Shown here: one piece after another, positions 7,233 through 15,775 of the stretch
Numbering within the stretch: position 1 is the stretch's first letter
Layout: each line of letters begins with the position of its first letter
NCBI RefSeq assembly: GCF_002573715.1
Contig: NZ_PDHM01000012.1
Span: 714,877 to 778,876 of the forward strand
DNA length: 64,000 nt
From: Paenibacillus sp. EZ-K15
GTDB lineage: Bacteria; Bacillota; Bacilli; Paenibacillales; Paenibacillaceae
Direction: 5' to 3'
Made by a program: the position numbers and the translations under genes
Notes under the pieces: model-generated
Databases searched by the model: none
What the model saw: only the letters and a program-made list of their open reading frames with translations
Told to the model about the DNA's origin: nothing

Positions 7233-7904
7233 ATGTTGAAGAATGTCTACAACTGGATTGATGAACGTCTCGATATCACGCCGATTTGGAGAGACGTTGC
7301 AGATCACGAGGTACCGGAACACGTAAACCCGGCGCATCATTTCTCCGCGTTTGTGTACTGTTTCGGCGGCTTGACGTTTTTTATCACAGTCATCCAGATT
7401 CTGTCGGGGATGTTCCTGACGATGTATTATGTACCGGATATCATAAACGCTTACAACAGTGTTGAGTACCTGCAAACACAGGTAGCCTTCGGACAAATTG
7501 TCCGCGGCATGCATCACTGGGGCGCCAGCTTGGTAATCGTCATGATGTTCTTGCATACGATGCGCGTGTTCTTCACAGGCTCTTACAAAGCGCCGCGTGA
7601 AATGAACTGGGTCGTTGGTATGCTCATTTTCTTTGTTATGCTCGGTCTTGGTTTGACAGGTTACCTGCTGCCATGGGATAACAAAGCTTACTTCGCTACA
7701 AAAGTTACATTGGAGATTGCGAACTCCGTACCTTGGCTTGGACCTATCATTAAAGAATTGCTGCAAGGTGGTACGATCGTAGGTGCCGAAACGTTAACGC
7801 GTTTCTTCGCGATTCACGTATTCTTCCTTCCGGCTGTCCTTCTTGCTCTATTGGTAGGACACTTTATCATGATCCGCAGACAAGGTATTTCCGGTCCACT
7901 ATAA
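7233..7904 (+). CDS. qcrB: Menaquinol-cytochrome c reductase cytochrome b6 subunit
   Basis: The 223-residue cytochrome b subunit, with four membrane spans. Haem-ligand histidines occur in RGMHHWGAS and MFLHTMRVFF and in the later helix FAIHVFFLPAVLLALLVGHF. The Cys in FVYCFGG matches the residue that covalently holds the extra haem in b6-type subunits of Firmicutes and chloroplasts. The motif GYLLPWD lies before the quinone pocket. It starts 16 bases after qcrA behind a GGAGG site. The split into a b6-sized protein and a separate subunit-IV-like protein (qcrC) is the usual Bacillus arrangement. Confidence 0.96.
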   Translation: MLKNVYNWIDERLDITPIWRDVADHEVPEHVNPAHHFSAFVYCFGGLTFFITVIQILSGMFLTMYYVPDIINAYNSVEYLQTQVAFGQIVRGMHHWGASLVIVMMFLHTMRVFFTGSYKAPREMNWVVGMLIFFVMLGLGLTGYLLPWDNKAYFATKVTLEIANSVPWLGPIIKELLQGGTIVGAETLTRFFAIHVFFLPAVLLALLVGHFIMIRRQGISGPL

Positions 7905-7925
7905 GAAGAAGGGAGGCGCATATTT

Positions 7926-8813
7926 ATGGCACATGGTCATAAATCTGATGAGAAAGTAGTTTATGTCGGCGATTCGCGTGTGAAAAAAGGCAGCGGTTGG
8001 GTTACGCCGCCGGATTACACCGCTTATCCCGGCAAATCAGAAGCGTTCATTCCTAACTTCTTGTTGAAGGAATGGATGGTTGGTGTAGTTGTATTGGTCG
8101 GTTTCCTTGTGCTGACCATCTCGGAGCCGGCTCCGCTCGGTTATCCGGCGGATCCGGGAGCTTCTGTAATCCCGATGCCGGACTGGTACTTCCTGTTCCT
8201 GTATGAATACCTGAAGCTTCCATACGCTTCCGGTGATTATGTAGTACTGGGTACCCTTGGCGTTTCGGGCGTTGCCTTTGGCGCATTGCTCTTGGTTCCT
8301 TTCCTTGATACGGGGAAAGAGCGACGCTTCTACAAGCGCCCTATTACTTCGGCCCTTATGATTCTGTCGTTATTTGCAGTCATCTATCTGACAAATGCAG
8401 CATGGACCCACTATGCGCATGAGCTGGAAGCGACTGGACAGAAGCCTGAGCATATCCAGCGTGAAGAAGAGGCGGAAGAGAAACATGCAGCTGGTCTACC
8501 AACGACTAGTGGCAAGCAGGCTGAAGACAGTGTTGTAGCGATCGTTGATAAGGATAATCCCGCGATGGAAACCTTTAAGACAGCTACCTGTATCTCTTGT
8601 CATGCTGCAGATTTGAAAGGGGCATCTGGACCATCGCTTCGCGGTGTCGGGGATACCCACACGAAAGAAGAGATCGTGGCTATTATTGAAAATGGCCAAG
8701 GTGGCATGCCACCTATGAAAGACATGGCCCTGGGTGCTGGTGTCACCGAAGAACAACTTGATCAGCTGGCTGATTGGCTTGCAAGCCAAAAGGCAGAAGC
8801 AGCTGCAGAGTAA
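7926..8813 (+). CDS. qcrC: Menaquinol-cytochrome c reductase cytochrome b/c subunit
   Basis: A 295-residue fusion: an N-terminal subunit-IV-like part with three membrane helices (ISEPAPLGYPADPG and WYFLFLYEYLK are conserved quinone-site segments), then a charged linker, then a C-terminal cytochrome c domain with haem-binding CISCH at about residue 223 and a later Met (GGMPPMKDM) that can be the sixth ligand. It completes the qcrABC operon and gives the complex its bound cytochrome c, as in Bacillus subtilis. A strong terminator follows immediately. Confidence 0.96.
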   Translation: MAHGHKSDEKVVYVGDSRVKKGSGWVTPPDYTAYPGKSEAFIPNFLLKEWMVGVVVLVGFLVLTISEPAPLGYPADPGASVIPMPDWYFLFLYEYLKLPYASGDYVVLGTLGVSGVAFGALLLVPFLDTGKERRFYKRPITSALMILSLFAVIYLTNAAWTHYAHELEATGQKPEHIQREEEAEEKHAAGLPTTSGKQAEDSVVAIVDKDNPAMETFKTATCISCHAADLKGASGPSLRGVGDTHTKEEIVAIIENGQGGMPPMKDMALGAGVTEEQLDQLADWLASQKAEAAAE

Positions 8814-8822
8814 GATAAATAG

Positions 8823-8856
8823 AAGAACCTGACCGCATTCGGTCAGGTTCTTTTTT
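8823..8856 (+). terminator. Intrinsic terminator of qcrABC
   Basis: AGAACCTGACCG and CGGTCAGGTTCT form a 12-bp stem with a small loop and six T residues. Confidence 0.92.
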
Positions 8857-8952
8857 AAATGTTGTACATAGATGAAAAATATGCACAGTTTAGGTATAAT
8901 CGGCATTAGTCGTAAAAGTAAGAATACAAGGAACAGGACAGGAGGACGGAGT

Positions 8953-9585
8953 TTGTCGATTTCGTATTTTTGGAGCCGGGAATTTCTAAGCAAGCGATCG
9001 ATTCTCTGGCTGCTGCTCATCTGCAACATCCTTGGAACGATCTATGGATACATATGGTACGGGGGGCAAATGGTCGATACGGTGGATCATGGCTTGCTAT
9101 GGCAGGTCATATTCGTACCGGACAGCCCGACGGCCAGTTTATTCTTCAGTTTGGCGCTTCTGCTGCTCCTCTACCCGCCTCGGGGGCTTGGGGGCTCCTT
9201 GTTTCAGCAATTCATTGAGGCGCTGGCGGTCGTGACATCCGTGAAGTATGGGATATGGGCTGTTGCCATCATATTTGCCGGACAAGCCCAAGGGGATGTG
9301 CTGGGATGGCAGGATTGGATGCTCGTCGCTTCGCATACGGCGATGGCGGTGGAAGCGCTATTGTTTGTACGATTGTTTCATTATCGCTGGACAGCGCTCA
9401 CCGGGGCCATTGCCTGGACACTGCTGAATGATACCGTAGACTATACGTACGGCGTATTTCCTTGGCTGCCGGGTCAGTTATATGACGACCTATCAGCGGT
9501 CGAGCTGTTTACTTATCTTTTGACTCTTTTCAGCGGTTTCGCCGGCTGGATCTTCATGAAATATGGGAATTCCAAACAACGTTAG
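8953..9585 (+). CDS. ypjA: DUF1405 membrane protein YpjA
   Basis: A 210-residue membrane protein with about six hydrophobic spans, beginning SISYFWSREFLSKRSILWLL. The order qcrC-ypjA-ypjB is the same as in Bacillus subtilis. I choose a TTG start because ACAGGAGGA lies about 8 bases upstream; an ATG 81 bases earlier lacks a ribosome site and sits near a TATAAT (8895-8900) that could be the promoter. Its molecular function is unknown. Confidence 0.8.
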   Translation: MSISYFWSREFLSKRSILWLLLICNILGTIYGYIWYGGQMVDTVDHGLLWQVIFVPDSPTASLFFSLALLLLLYPPRGLGGSLFQQFIEALAVVTSVKYGIWAVAIIFAGQAQGDVLGWQDWMLVASHTAMAVEALLFVRLFHYRWTALTGAIAWTLLNDTVDYTYGVFPWLPGQLYDDLSAVELFTYLLTLFSGFAGWIFMKYGNSKQR

Positions 9586-9611
9586 CCGTTTAGGTTACAC
9601 GGTTCTATGAG

Positions 9612-9647
9612 CATCCCTTCTGCCATACATATACGGTAGGAGGGATG
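9612..9647 (+). promoter_or_regulatory. Hairpin that buries the ypjB ribosome site
   Basis: A 13-bp stem with two G-U pairs (9612-9624 with 9635-9647, ten-base loop) contains the whole AGGAGGG Shine-Dalgarno of ypjB in its 3' arm, 8 bases before the start codon. There is no T run, so it is not a terminator. A transcript coming through from ypjA would fold this way and be poorly translated. Confidence 0.6.
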
Positions 9648-9651
9648 TCCC

Positions 9652-10512
9652 ATGTTTCGAACCTTTCCGAAGCTCCTGCTGTGTCTGTTTGCACTGCTTA
9701 TGCTGGTTACTGTCAGCATGGGTGATCCTGTGGTGTGGGCTACCCCGGCAAACGGACAGTCGGAGACTTCGCCCGCTGCATCCATACAGGCTAAGGCGCT
9801 GAACAAGGAAGTGGAGCAGCTATACCGCCATGTGGAGGAAGGCAATGTACAAGCTGTGCTGGAGGATGTTCGCCGGGTATCCGGGATGTTTGAGGCTTCG
9901 TCATTTCAGGGATTGACCGGTGTAGAAGGGATTCATGCGTTGGCTGAGAGCATTTTGGAGATGAAAGAAGCCACGGCAAGGGCCACGCAGGAGCCGCAGC
10001 ACTGGATGGTGTCCGCAGGTAAACTCCGAATGGCAACCGATAGCCTGATTCATACCAGAGATGCGTTATGGCTGCAATATTACAAGGTCATACGTGAAGA
10101 CCTGAGGGTCATGGGGGAGTATGCCGTCCAGCAGGATCAGGCTGGCATGAGACGAGCGTATGACAGCCTGAGTGAACATTATGAACTCATCCGTCCTTCT
10201 GTTGTCATACAGCGAAAGCCTGAGGAGGTTAACATGATGGAGTCCTGGATTTCTTATGCCGGGGGTCTGGTGTCATCTGGGGACACGGCTCAGGTGCAAA
10301 AAATGGTTCCGCAGGGCGAGGGAATGATCAACACGCTGTTTGGCAAGAAAAAGGATGAGCCCGCCCTAGCTCCGCTGGGAGAGGTCAAGGAGCCATGGAC
10401 GTGGCAGCTGGTCATCGGCGCTTTCATTTTGGCGGCATTAACGTTTGCGGGATACCGCAAATACCGAGGTCAGTTGTATAGCGCAAAACCCATGTTCCCT
10501 CGCAAAATGTAG
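9652..10512 (+). CDS. ypjB: Sporulation protein YpjB
   Basis: A 286-residue protein with an N-terminal signal peptide (PKLLLCLFALLMLVTVSMG), a long helical extracytoplasmic part (about 35-250), one membrane span near the C-terminus (LVIGAFILAALTFAGY) and a basic tail. This is the layout of SpoYpjB proteins, whose genes are linked to sporulation in Bacillus; the molecular role is not known. It lies after ypjA in the conserved order. Its ribosome site is sequestered in a hairpin, which suggests a separate or stage-specific control. Confidence 0.8.
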   Translation: MFRTFPKLLLCLFALLMLVTVSMGDPVVWATPANGQSETSPAASIQAKALNKEVEQLYRHVEEGNVQAVLEDVRRVSGMFEASSFQGLTGVEGIHALAESILEMKEATARATQEPQHWMVSAGKLRMATDSLIHTRDALWLQYYKVIREDLRVMGEYAVQQDQAGMRRAYDSLSEHYELIRPSVVIQRKPEEVNMMESWISYAGGLVSSGDTAQVQKMVPQGEGMINTLFGKKKDEPALAPLGEVKEPWTWQLVIGAFILAALTFAGYRKYRGQLYSAKPMFPRKM

Positions 10513-10557
10513 GCGGGAATCCATAGTTGTTCTGATTGAGGCCCGGTGCAAACCGGG

Positions 10558-11427
10558 CTATTCTTCTTTAAATCCTTCGCCATGCACATCATTGACATCA
10601 TTAATGATAATAAATGCCTGAGGGTCCAATGATTTGGCGATTCCCGTTAGGCGGCGAATTTCCTGCCTCGATACGACGCAGTACACCATATGCTTGGCTT
10701 GCTTGGAGTAGGCGCCGATGGCCGGGATCAGTGTTACTCCGCGTTCCATCTCGGTTGATATGCGATGGGCGATATCGGGTGCGTGATCACTGATGATAGT
10801 GAAGGCTTTGGCGGCGTAAGCTCCCTCCTGTATGAAATCGATGACCTTGGAAGCGATGAATACGGCAACGAGGGTATACAATATCCGCTCGAGCGGGATA
10901 AAGAATAAAGAAAGCCCAATGATCAAGATATCAAGGGATAGAATGATCTGGCCCATACTGAAGCCGAATTTTCGGTTGATGATTCTGGCAATGATGTCTG
11001 AACCGCCTGTCGTCCCGCCAAACCGGAACACAATGCCGAGTCCAGCGCCCAATGTGACACCAGCGTAGAGCGCAGCAAGAATATAATCCTGCTCGGTCTG
11101 AAACGGTACAACATAGCCGCGATCGATCAAAGCTTCAAACAGCCACAAAAACAGGGTTAATGAGGCGATACCGAGACCTGTGTAAATCGACTGGCGTTTA
11201 CCGAGGATTTTCATGCCGACCAAGAATAACGGGATATTGAGCGCCATAGTTGAGATGGACGGCGATATGTTAAAGGCATAGTTCAGCAGTACGGTAATAC
11301 CGGTGACGCCCCCCTCCATGAGTTCATTCGGAATGATGAAATACAGAAGGCCGAATGCGTAAATGGCGGAACCGGCGATGATCGGAATGATCGTATGAAG
11401 CTGAATTAACATCTTGGACGTTTTCAT
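10558..11427 (-). CDS. YitT family membrane protein (DUF161 plus DUF2179)
   Basis: A 289-residue protein with five or six membrane spans (for example GSAIYAFGLLYFIIP and GAGLGIVFRFGGTTGGSDIIA) followed by a soluble C-terminal DUF2179 domain at about 215-285. The start at this ATG follows a GAGGGG site; the frame opens 19 codons earlier without one. Members are common in Bacillales in many paralogues, and a gene of this family (ypjC) sits here in Bacillus subtilis, but on this chromosome it is inverted relative to its neighbours. The transport or signalling role is not established. Confidence 0.83.
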   Translation of the reverse strand: MKTSKMLIQLHTIIPIIAGSAIYAFGLLYFIIPNELMEGGVTGITVLLNYAFNISPSISTMALNIPLFLVGMKILGKRQSIYTGLGIASLTLFLWLFEALIDRGYVVPFQTEQDYILAALYAGVTLGAGLGIVFRFGGTTGGSDIIARIINRKFGFSMGQIILSLDILIIGLSLFFIPLERILYTLVAVFIASKVIDFIQEGAYAAKAFTIISDHAPDIAHRISTEMERGVTLIPAIGAYSKQAKHMVYCVVSRQEIRRLTGIAKSLDPQAFIIINDVNDVHGEGFKEE

Positions 11428-11652
11428 AAGACCCCTCACATTTCCAATTGTGGATATTACCCGTATGGCAGGTTGCTTGTACACCTGCTTAGTATGTGCC
11501 GATCATGTTCCAGCCATAAAAAATTATTTGTTTTCAAATCCGCTTTACGATAACATAGGTTTAAAACCAATCGCTCGTCATAAGAGAATGCTGCTTACAG
11601 CTTGGATATTGCAAGTTGAGGCAGACTGCGCAGTGAAGGGAGTTATAGAGTC

Positions 11653-11982
11653 TTGGAAAAATCAATGGCTGAAATGCAGCAGGAAGTCGATCAATACATA
11701 TCACAATTCAAGGAAGGTTATTTCAGTCCTTTATCCATGATGGCCCGGATGTCCGAAGAGGTGGGCGAACTCGCCAGAGAGGTTAATCATCAGTTCGGTG
11801 AGAAACCGAAAAAGGCCGATGAAGCAGACAATTCAATCGAAATGGAACTTGGAGATATATTGTTTATTACGATTTGTTTTGCCAATTCCCTTGGCATCGA
11901 TCTCGCGGAAGCGCACGCTAAAGTCATGCATAAATTTGCGACGCGTGATGCTGATCGTTGGACGAAAATAAACACCGATTAG
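11653..11982 (+). CDS. ypjD: MazG-like nucleotide pyrophosphohydrolase
   Basis: A 109-residue all-alpha NTP pyrophosphatase, probably cleaving non-canonical nucleoside triphosphates to monophosphates. The metal-binding helix motif EEVGELAREVNH and the later MELGDILF provide the E-x2-E and E-x2-D acids of the fold. It begins at TTG after an AAGGGAG site 11 bases upstream; the internal ATG four codons on would remove conserved residues. It heads the long plus-strand run that continues through dapB to panD, in the same order as in Bacillus subtilis. Confidence 0.87.
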   Translation: MEKSMAEMQQEVDQYISQFKEGYFSPLSMMARMSEEVGELAREVNHQFGEKPKKADEADNSIEMELGDILFITICFANSLGIDLAEAHAKVMHKFATRDADRWTKINTD

Positions 11983-12031
11983 GCTGCTGCTACATATGCT
12001 GTACCAAACCCGCTGTGGGGAGGGACAGCCC

Positions 12032-12571
12032 GTGAAACCTGAAAGTTATATACAAAAAGCATATCGATGCATCCTTCAAAATGATTTCGAAGAGGCGTTA
12101 CGTTGGTTTGAGCAAGCGATCATTGCGAATCCGGGAGATGCCGAAGTGCATTACCGATGCTCCATTACCTACGGTAGAAGCAACAAACTGGAGATGGCGA
12201 TTACTCACGCGGAGGAAGCCGTCAGGCTGCAGCCGGACAAACCGGAATATGCGCTTCACTTACAGCATATCAAGGCGGCGGAGCTGGTGCAGCGTGCCAG
12301 AAAAATGGTGGAAAACCGCAAGGATGTGACCAAGTCTGAGCTCTATCAGGCCGTGTCTCATCTGAAATCAGCCGTAGCGATGGACCCTTTGTACGCTCAA
12401 GCCTACGTGTGGCTTGCTCTGGTATATAGCGAACTCGATGAGCATGCGCGCGCCATTTCTACACTAAAAGAGGTCATCTCATTGTACCCGCAGGAGAGTG
12501 GGCTTCAGCATATAATGGAGGAACTCAAACAGCGCTTGAAATCATATATGCAGGATACAGCATCGGATTGA
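12032..12571 (+). CDS. Tetratricopeptide-repeat protein
   Basis: A 179-residue protein with three or four TPR units, for example EALRWFEQAIIANPGDAEVH, then AITHAEEAVRLQPDKPEYAL and later AYVWLALVYSELDEHARAIS. I choose the GTG start because GGGGAGGG lies 7 bases before it. TPR proteins serve as protein-binding scaffolds; no partner can be named. It sits between the MazG-like gene and dapB and overlaps the region just before dapB, so it is likely cotranscribed. Bacillus subtilis has no equivalent gene at this exact place. Confidence 0.78.
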   Translation: MKPESYIQKAYRCILQNDFEEALRWFEQAIIANPGDAEVHYRCSITYGRSNKLEMAITHAEEAVRLQPDKPEYALHLQHIKAAELVQRARKMVENRKDVTKSELYQAVSHLKSAVAMDPLYAQAYVWLALVYSELDEHARAISTLKEVISLYPQESGLQHIMEELKQRLKSYMQDTASD

Positions 12572-12588
12572 AAGTGAGGACATGTACA

Positions 12589-13392
12589 ATGGCAAACAAA
12601 TGGACAGTTGCGGTCGTCGGTGCCGGCGGCCGTATGGGTAAAGAAGTAGTGAAGCTTGTTTTGGGCGATGAGGAACTAGAACTGGTTGCCGCTGTGGGCC
12701 GATCGGATGAAGGTGCTGATGCAGGGACGCTTGTGGGTCTTCCTGCCTGCGGCATTACGGTGACATCCGATCTGGAGATGGCGCTGGTCGAATCGAAACC
12801 AGATGTTATGGTTGACTTTACAGCACCGCAATTTGCCTATAGCAACACGGCTCTGGCCATCAAGCACGGCGTGCGTCCGATCATGGGCACTACTGGCTTC
12901 ACGCCAGAGCAAATCGAAGAGTTGGACAAGCAGTGTATGGAGCAGAATATCGGCGGTTTGATCGCACCGAATTTCTCCATCGGAGCGATCCTGATGATGA
13001 AGTTTGCAGCTGCGGCTGCCAAATATTTGCCTCATGTTGAAATCATTGAAACCCATGGCGACCAGAAGCTTGATGCGCCATCCGGAACATCGATCAAGAC
13101 AGCGGAAATGATTGCCGCAAACCGCGAGGAGATCCGGCAAGGCAATCCGAAGGAAGAAGAGGTCATTGAAGGCGCCAGAGGCGGATATTATAACGGCTTC
13201 CGTATTCACAGTGTTCGTCTGCCGGGTGTATTTGCTCAGCAGGAAGTTATATTTGGCGGTTACGGACAAAGCTTGAAGATCCGACATGATTCCTATGAGC
13301 GTGCAGCTTATATGCCGGGCGTGAAGATGGCTATAGAGAAGGTAATGGGTTACACCGGCTTGGTCTATGGATTTGATCATTTTATCGACTAA
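12589..13392 (+). CDS. dapB: 4-hydroxy-tetrahydrodipicolinate reductase
   Basis: The second committed enzyme of the lysine/diaminopimelate pathway, supplying cell-wall meso-DAP and, in spore formers, dipicolinate precursor. The nucleotide-binding motif VVGAGGRMGKEVV is at residues 7-19, and the active-site segment ETHGDQKLDAPSGT carries the conserved HxxxK and the GT that binds substrate. The ATG is chosen from a GTGAGGA site 8 bases upstream; the result, 267 residues, equals the usual Bacillus length. mgsA follows 18 bases later. Confidence 0.95.
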   Translation: MANKWTVAVVGAGGRMGKEVVKLVLGDEELELVAAVGRSDEGADAGTLVGLPACGITVTSDLEMALVESKPDVMVDFTAPQFAYSNTALAIKHGVRPIMGTTGFTPEQIEELDKQCMEQNIGGLIAPNFSIGAILMMKFAAAAAKYLPHVEIIETHGDQKLDAPSGTSIKTAEMIAANREEIRQGNPKEEEVIEGARGGYYNGFRIHSVRLPGVFAQQEVIFGGYGQSLKIRHDSYERAAYMPGVKMAIEKVMGYTGLVYGFDHFID

Positions 13393-13410
13393 CATAGGGG
13401 AGAAATTACT

Positions 13411-13830
13411 ATGAATATTTCATTTATCGCTCATGACCGTAAAAAAGAGGAAATGGTCAACTTCGTTATTGCTTATGAAAATGTATTCGAAGATCATAAT
13501 CTTTACTCGACGGGAACGACGGGGACCCGTATTATGGAGCAAACCAAACTCAGCATTCACCGTTTCGCTTCGGGACCGCTTGGTGGCGACCAGCAAATTG
13601 GCGCGCTTGTTGCGGACAATGAGATGGATCTCATCATTTTTTTACGGGATCCTTTGATGGCACAGCCTCATGAACCGGACATTAATGCACTCCTTCGTCT
13701 GTGCGACGTGCAGGGAATTCCGCTTGCTACCAATGTGGCAACGGCCGAGATTCTTGTTAAAGCGCTGGACCGTGGCGATTTTGCATGGCGGGAACTCGTT
13801 CATAAATACAAACCGGGTGTGGATAGCTAA
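13411..13830 (+). CDS. mgsA: Methylglyoxal synthase
   Basis: A 139-residue enzyme that converts dihydroxyacetone phosphate to methylglyoxal, a relief valve for triose-phosphate excess. The phosphate-binding segment STGTTGTRI, the catalytic-loop segment [12 protein letters not shown] and the late [12 protein letters not shown] are all conserved. It follows dapB as in Bacillus subtilis. Its TAA stop overlaps the first base of the bshB1 start codon (TAATG), so the two are translationally coupled; bacillithiol made by the next genes is a thiol that can help detoxify methylglyoxal, which makes the coupling sensible. Confidence 0.95.
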   Translation: MNISFIAHDRKKEEMVNFVIAYENVFEDHNLYSTGTTGTRIMEQTKLSIHRFASGPLGGDQQIGALVADNEMDLIIFLRDPLMAQPHEPDINALLRLCDVQGIPLATNVATAEILVKALDRGDFAWRELVHKYKPGVDS

Positions 13831-14537
13831 TGAACAGCCAACTGGACATCTTAATTTTCGGAGCACACGCTGACGATGCCGAGATCGGAATGGCAGGAAC
13901 GATTGCGAAGCATACGGCGGCTGGACTGTCGGTCGGGATCTGCGATCTGACGCAGGCTGAGATGTCGTCTAACGGCACCGTCGACATGCGCAAGCAGGAG
14001 GCGGAGCAAGCAGCCCGGATTTTGGATCTTACGGTCCGGACGAATTTGGGACTGCCGGACCGCGGTTTATTTGTGACGCCGGAGCATATTGAACGGGTCA
14101 CGGCCGAGATTCGCAAGTTTTCTCCCTCGATTGTGTTTGCTCCCTACTGGGAGGATCGCCATCCGGACCATGTGGCTTGCAGCCGTTTAGTTGAGGAAGC
14201 GGTATTTAATGCCAAGCTTCGTCGTTACATGCCTGAGCAGCCACCGGTTAAGGTGGACGAGCTTTATTTTTATTTCATTAATGATATCGGAAGAACGGAC
14301 CTGGTCGTTGACGTTACGGATCATTATGCCGTTAAGGAGCAGGCCCTGTCTTGTTACCGTTCCCAGTTCCAGAAGGCTGAAGAAAATGCAGTCTCTACCC
14401 CGTTGACTGAGGGGTACATCGAGCGTGTGCGGGCCAGGGATTCACTGCTTGGAGCGCGCAGGCTTATTCCATATGCAGAAGGTTTCGCTTGTAAAAGTCC
14501 GTATGTTGTTCATCTATTCGGCTCCAAGCAGGCATAA
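13830..14537 (+). CDS. bshB1: Bacillithiol biosynthesis deacetylase BshB1
   Basis: A 235-residue zinc enzyme of the LmbE/PIG-L family that removes the acetyl group from GlcNAc-malate, the second step of bacillithiol synthesis. The zinc motif GAHADDAEIG is at residues 11-20 and the distal ligand lies in WEDRHPDHVACS at about 107-118. It is coupled to mgsA by an overlapping stop/start and followed by bshA, which makes its substrate. Length is normal. Confidence 0.93.
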   Translation: MNSQLDILIFGAHADDAEIGMAGTIAKHTAAGLSVGICDLTQAEMSSNGTVDMRKQEAEQAARILDLTVRTNLGLPDRGLFVTPEHIERVTAEIRKFSPSIVFAPYWEDRHPDHVACSRLVEEAVFNAKLRRYMPEQPPVKVDELYFYFINDIGRTDLVVDVTDHYAVKEQALSCYRSQFQKAEENAVSTPLTEGYIERVRARDSLLGARRLIPYAEGFACKSPYVVHLFGSKQA

Positions 14538-14568
14538 TATATAGAGGCGTACGTAAAGGAGGCCTGAC

Positions 14569-15732
14569 ATGAATCAACAACCATTAAAAATCGGCATTAC
14601 CTGTTACCCTTCATTGGGCGGGTCGGGCGTGGTGGCGACAGAGCTGGGGAAACTCCTGGCCGAGCAAGGACACCAGGTTCATTTTATTGCTCACAGCATT
14701 CCGTTCCGGTTAGGGACTTTCCATAAAAATATTTTTTATCATGAAGTTGAAGTGAACGACTACTATGTGTTTCGATACCCGCCATATGATTTGTCGCTAG
14801 CGACAAAGATGGCTCAGGTAGCCAAAATGCAGCAGCTTGATGTGCTGCATGTGCACTATGCGGTACCACATGCCGTGTGTGCCTTCCTAGCGAAGCAGAT
14901 GGTCGGAGATCAGCTGAAGGTCGTTACGACGCTGCATGGAACCGATATTACGGTTCTGGCGCAGGATGAATCGCTGAAGGACTTGATTCGACTCGCTATT
15001 AATGAAAGTGATGCGGTTACGGCTGTTTCTCAGGATCTCATCCGAGAAACGCGGGAGCTGCTGGATATAAGCCGGGATATTGACCTTACCTACAATTTCG
15101 TGGATCCGCGGGTGTATTATCCACGGGATTCGGAATCGCTGCGTAAAGATTATGCAGATCCGAATGAGAAGATCTTGATGCATATTTCCAACTTCCGTCC
15201 GGTAAAACGGGTAGCTGACGTGTTGGAAATATTCGCCCAGGTGCAGGAACAGGTGCCGGCGAAACTGCTGCTTGTCGGGGAAGGGCCCGAGCTTCCGAAA
15301 ATCCAGTGCCGGATCAATGAGCTGGGACTCGCTAGCAAGGTACATTTTCTAGGCAAGCAAGATGAAATTGCGCACGTGATATCGATGGCGGATGTGCTGC
15401 TGCTTCCTTCGGAGAAAGAAAGCTTTGGCCTGGTTGCTCTGGAAGCGATGGCCTGCGGAGTGCCTACCGTCGGCTCTACGGCGGGCGGGATTCCCGAGTT
15501 GATAACACATGGCGAAACCGGATATTTGGCTCCTATCGGAGACACCTATTCGATGGCTCAACATGTGCTTGAAATTTTAAAGGATGAAGCGCTTAGTGAG
15601 CGGCTGCGCAAGGCTTGTTTGCATCGTTCCAAGACGATGTTCTGCAATGAATTAATACGGGGCAAGTACGAAGAAATCTATTACCGAGTATTGGGACGGG
15701 AGGTTAGCGAGCTGAAGCCGGTATGCGGTTAA
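14569..15732 (+). CDS. bshA: GlcNAc-malate synthase, bacillithiol glycosyltransferase BshA
   Basis: A 387-residue GT4-family glycosyltransferase that joins UDP-N-acetylglucosamine to L-malate, starting bacillithiol synthesis. The N-terminal loop GGSGVVATELG is typical of BshA and the C-terminal EKESFGLVALEAMACG carries the E-x7-E motif that binds the nucleotide sugar. An AAAGGAGG site precedes the ATG. With bshB1 it provides two of the three pathway steps; the cysteine ligase bshC is not in this window. Confidence 0.94.
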   Translation: MNQQPLKIGITCYPSLGGSGVVATELGKLLAEQGHQVHFIAHSIPFRLGTFHKNIFYHEVEVNDYYVFRYPPYDLSLATKMAQVAKMQQLDVLHVHYAVPHAVCAFLAKQMVGDQLKVVTTLHGTDITVLAQDESLKDLIRLAINESDAVTAVSQDLIRETRELLDISRDIDLTYNFVDPRVYYPRDSESLRKDYADPNEKILMHISNFRPVKRVADVLEIFAQVQEQVPAKLLLVGEGPELPKIQCRINELGLASKVHFLGKQDEIAHVISMADVLLLPSEKESFGLVALEAMACGVPTVGSTAGGIPELITHGETGYLAPIGDTYSMAQHVLEILKDEALSERLRKACLHRSKTMFCNELIRGKYEEIYYRVLGREVSELKPVCG

Positions 15733-15775
15733 GCTCGACCCTCTCGTTGTTTTTCGGATAAAGGAACGGGAAACT

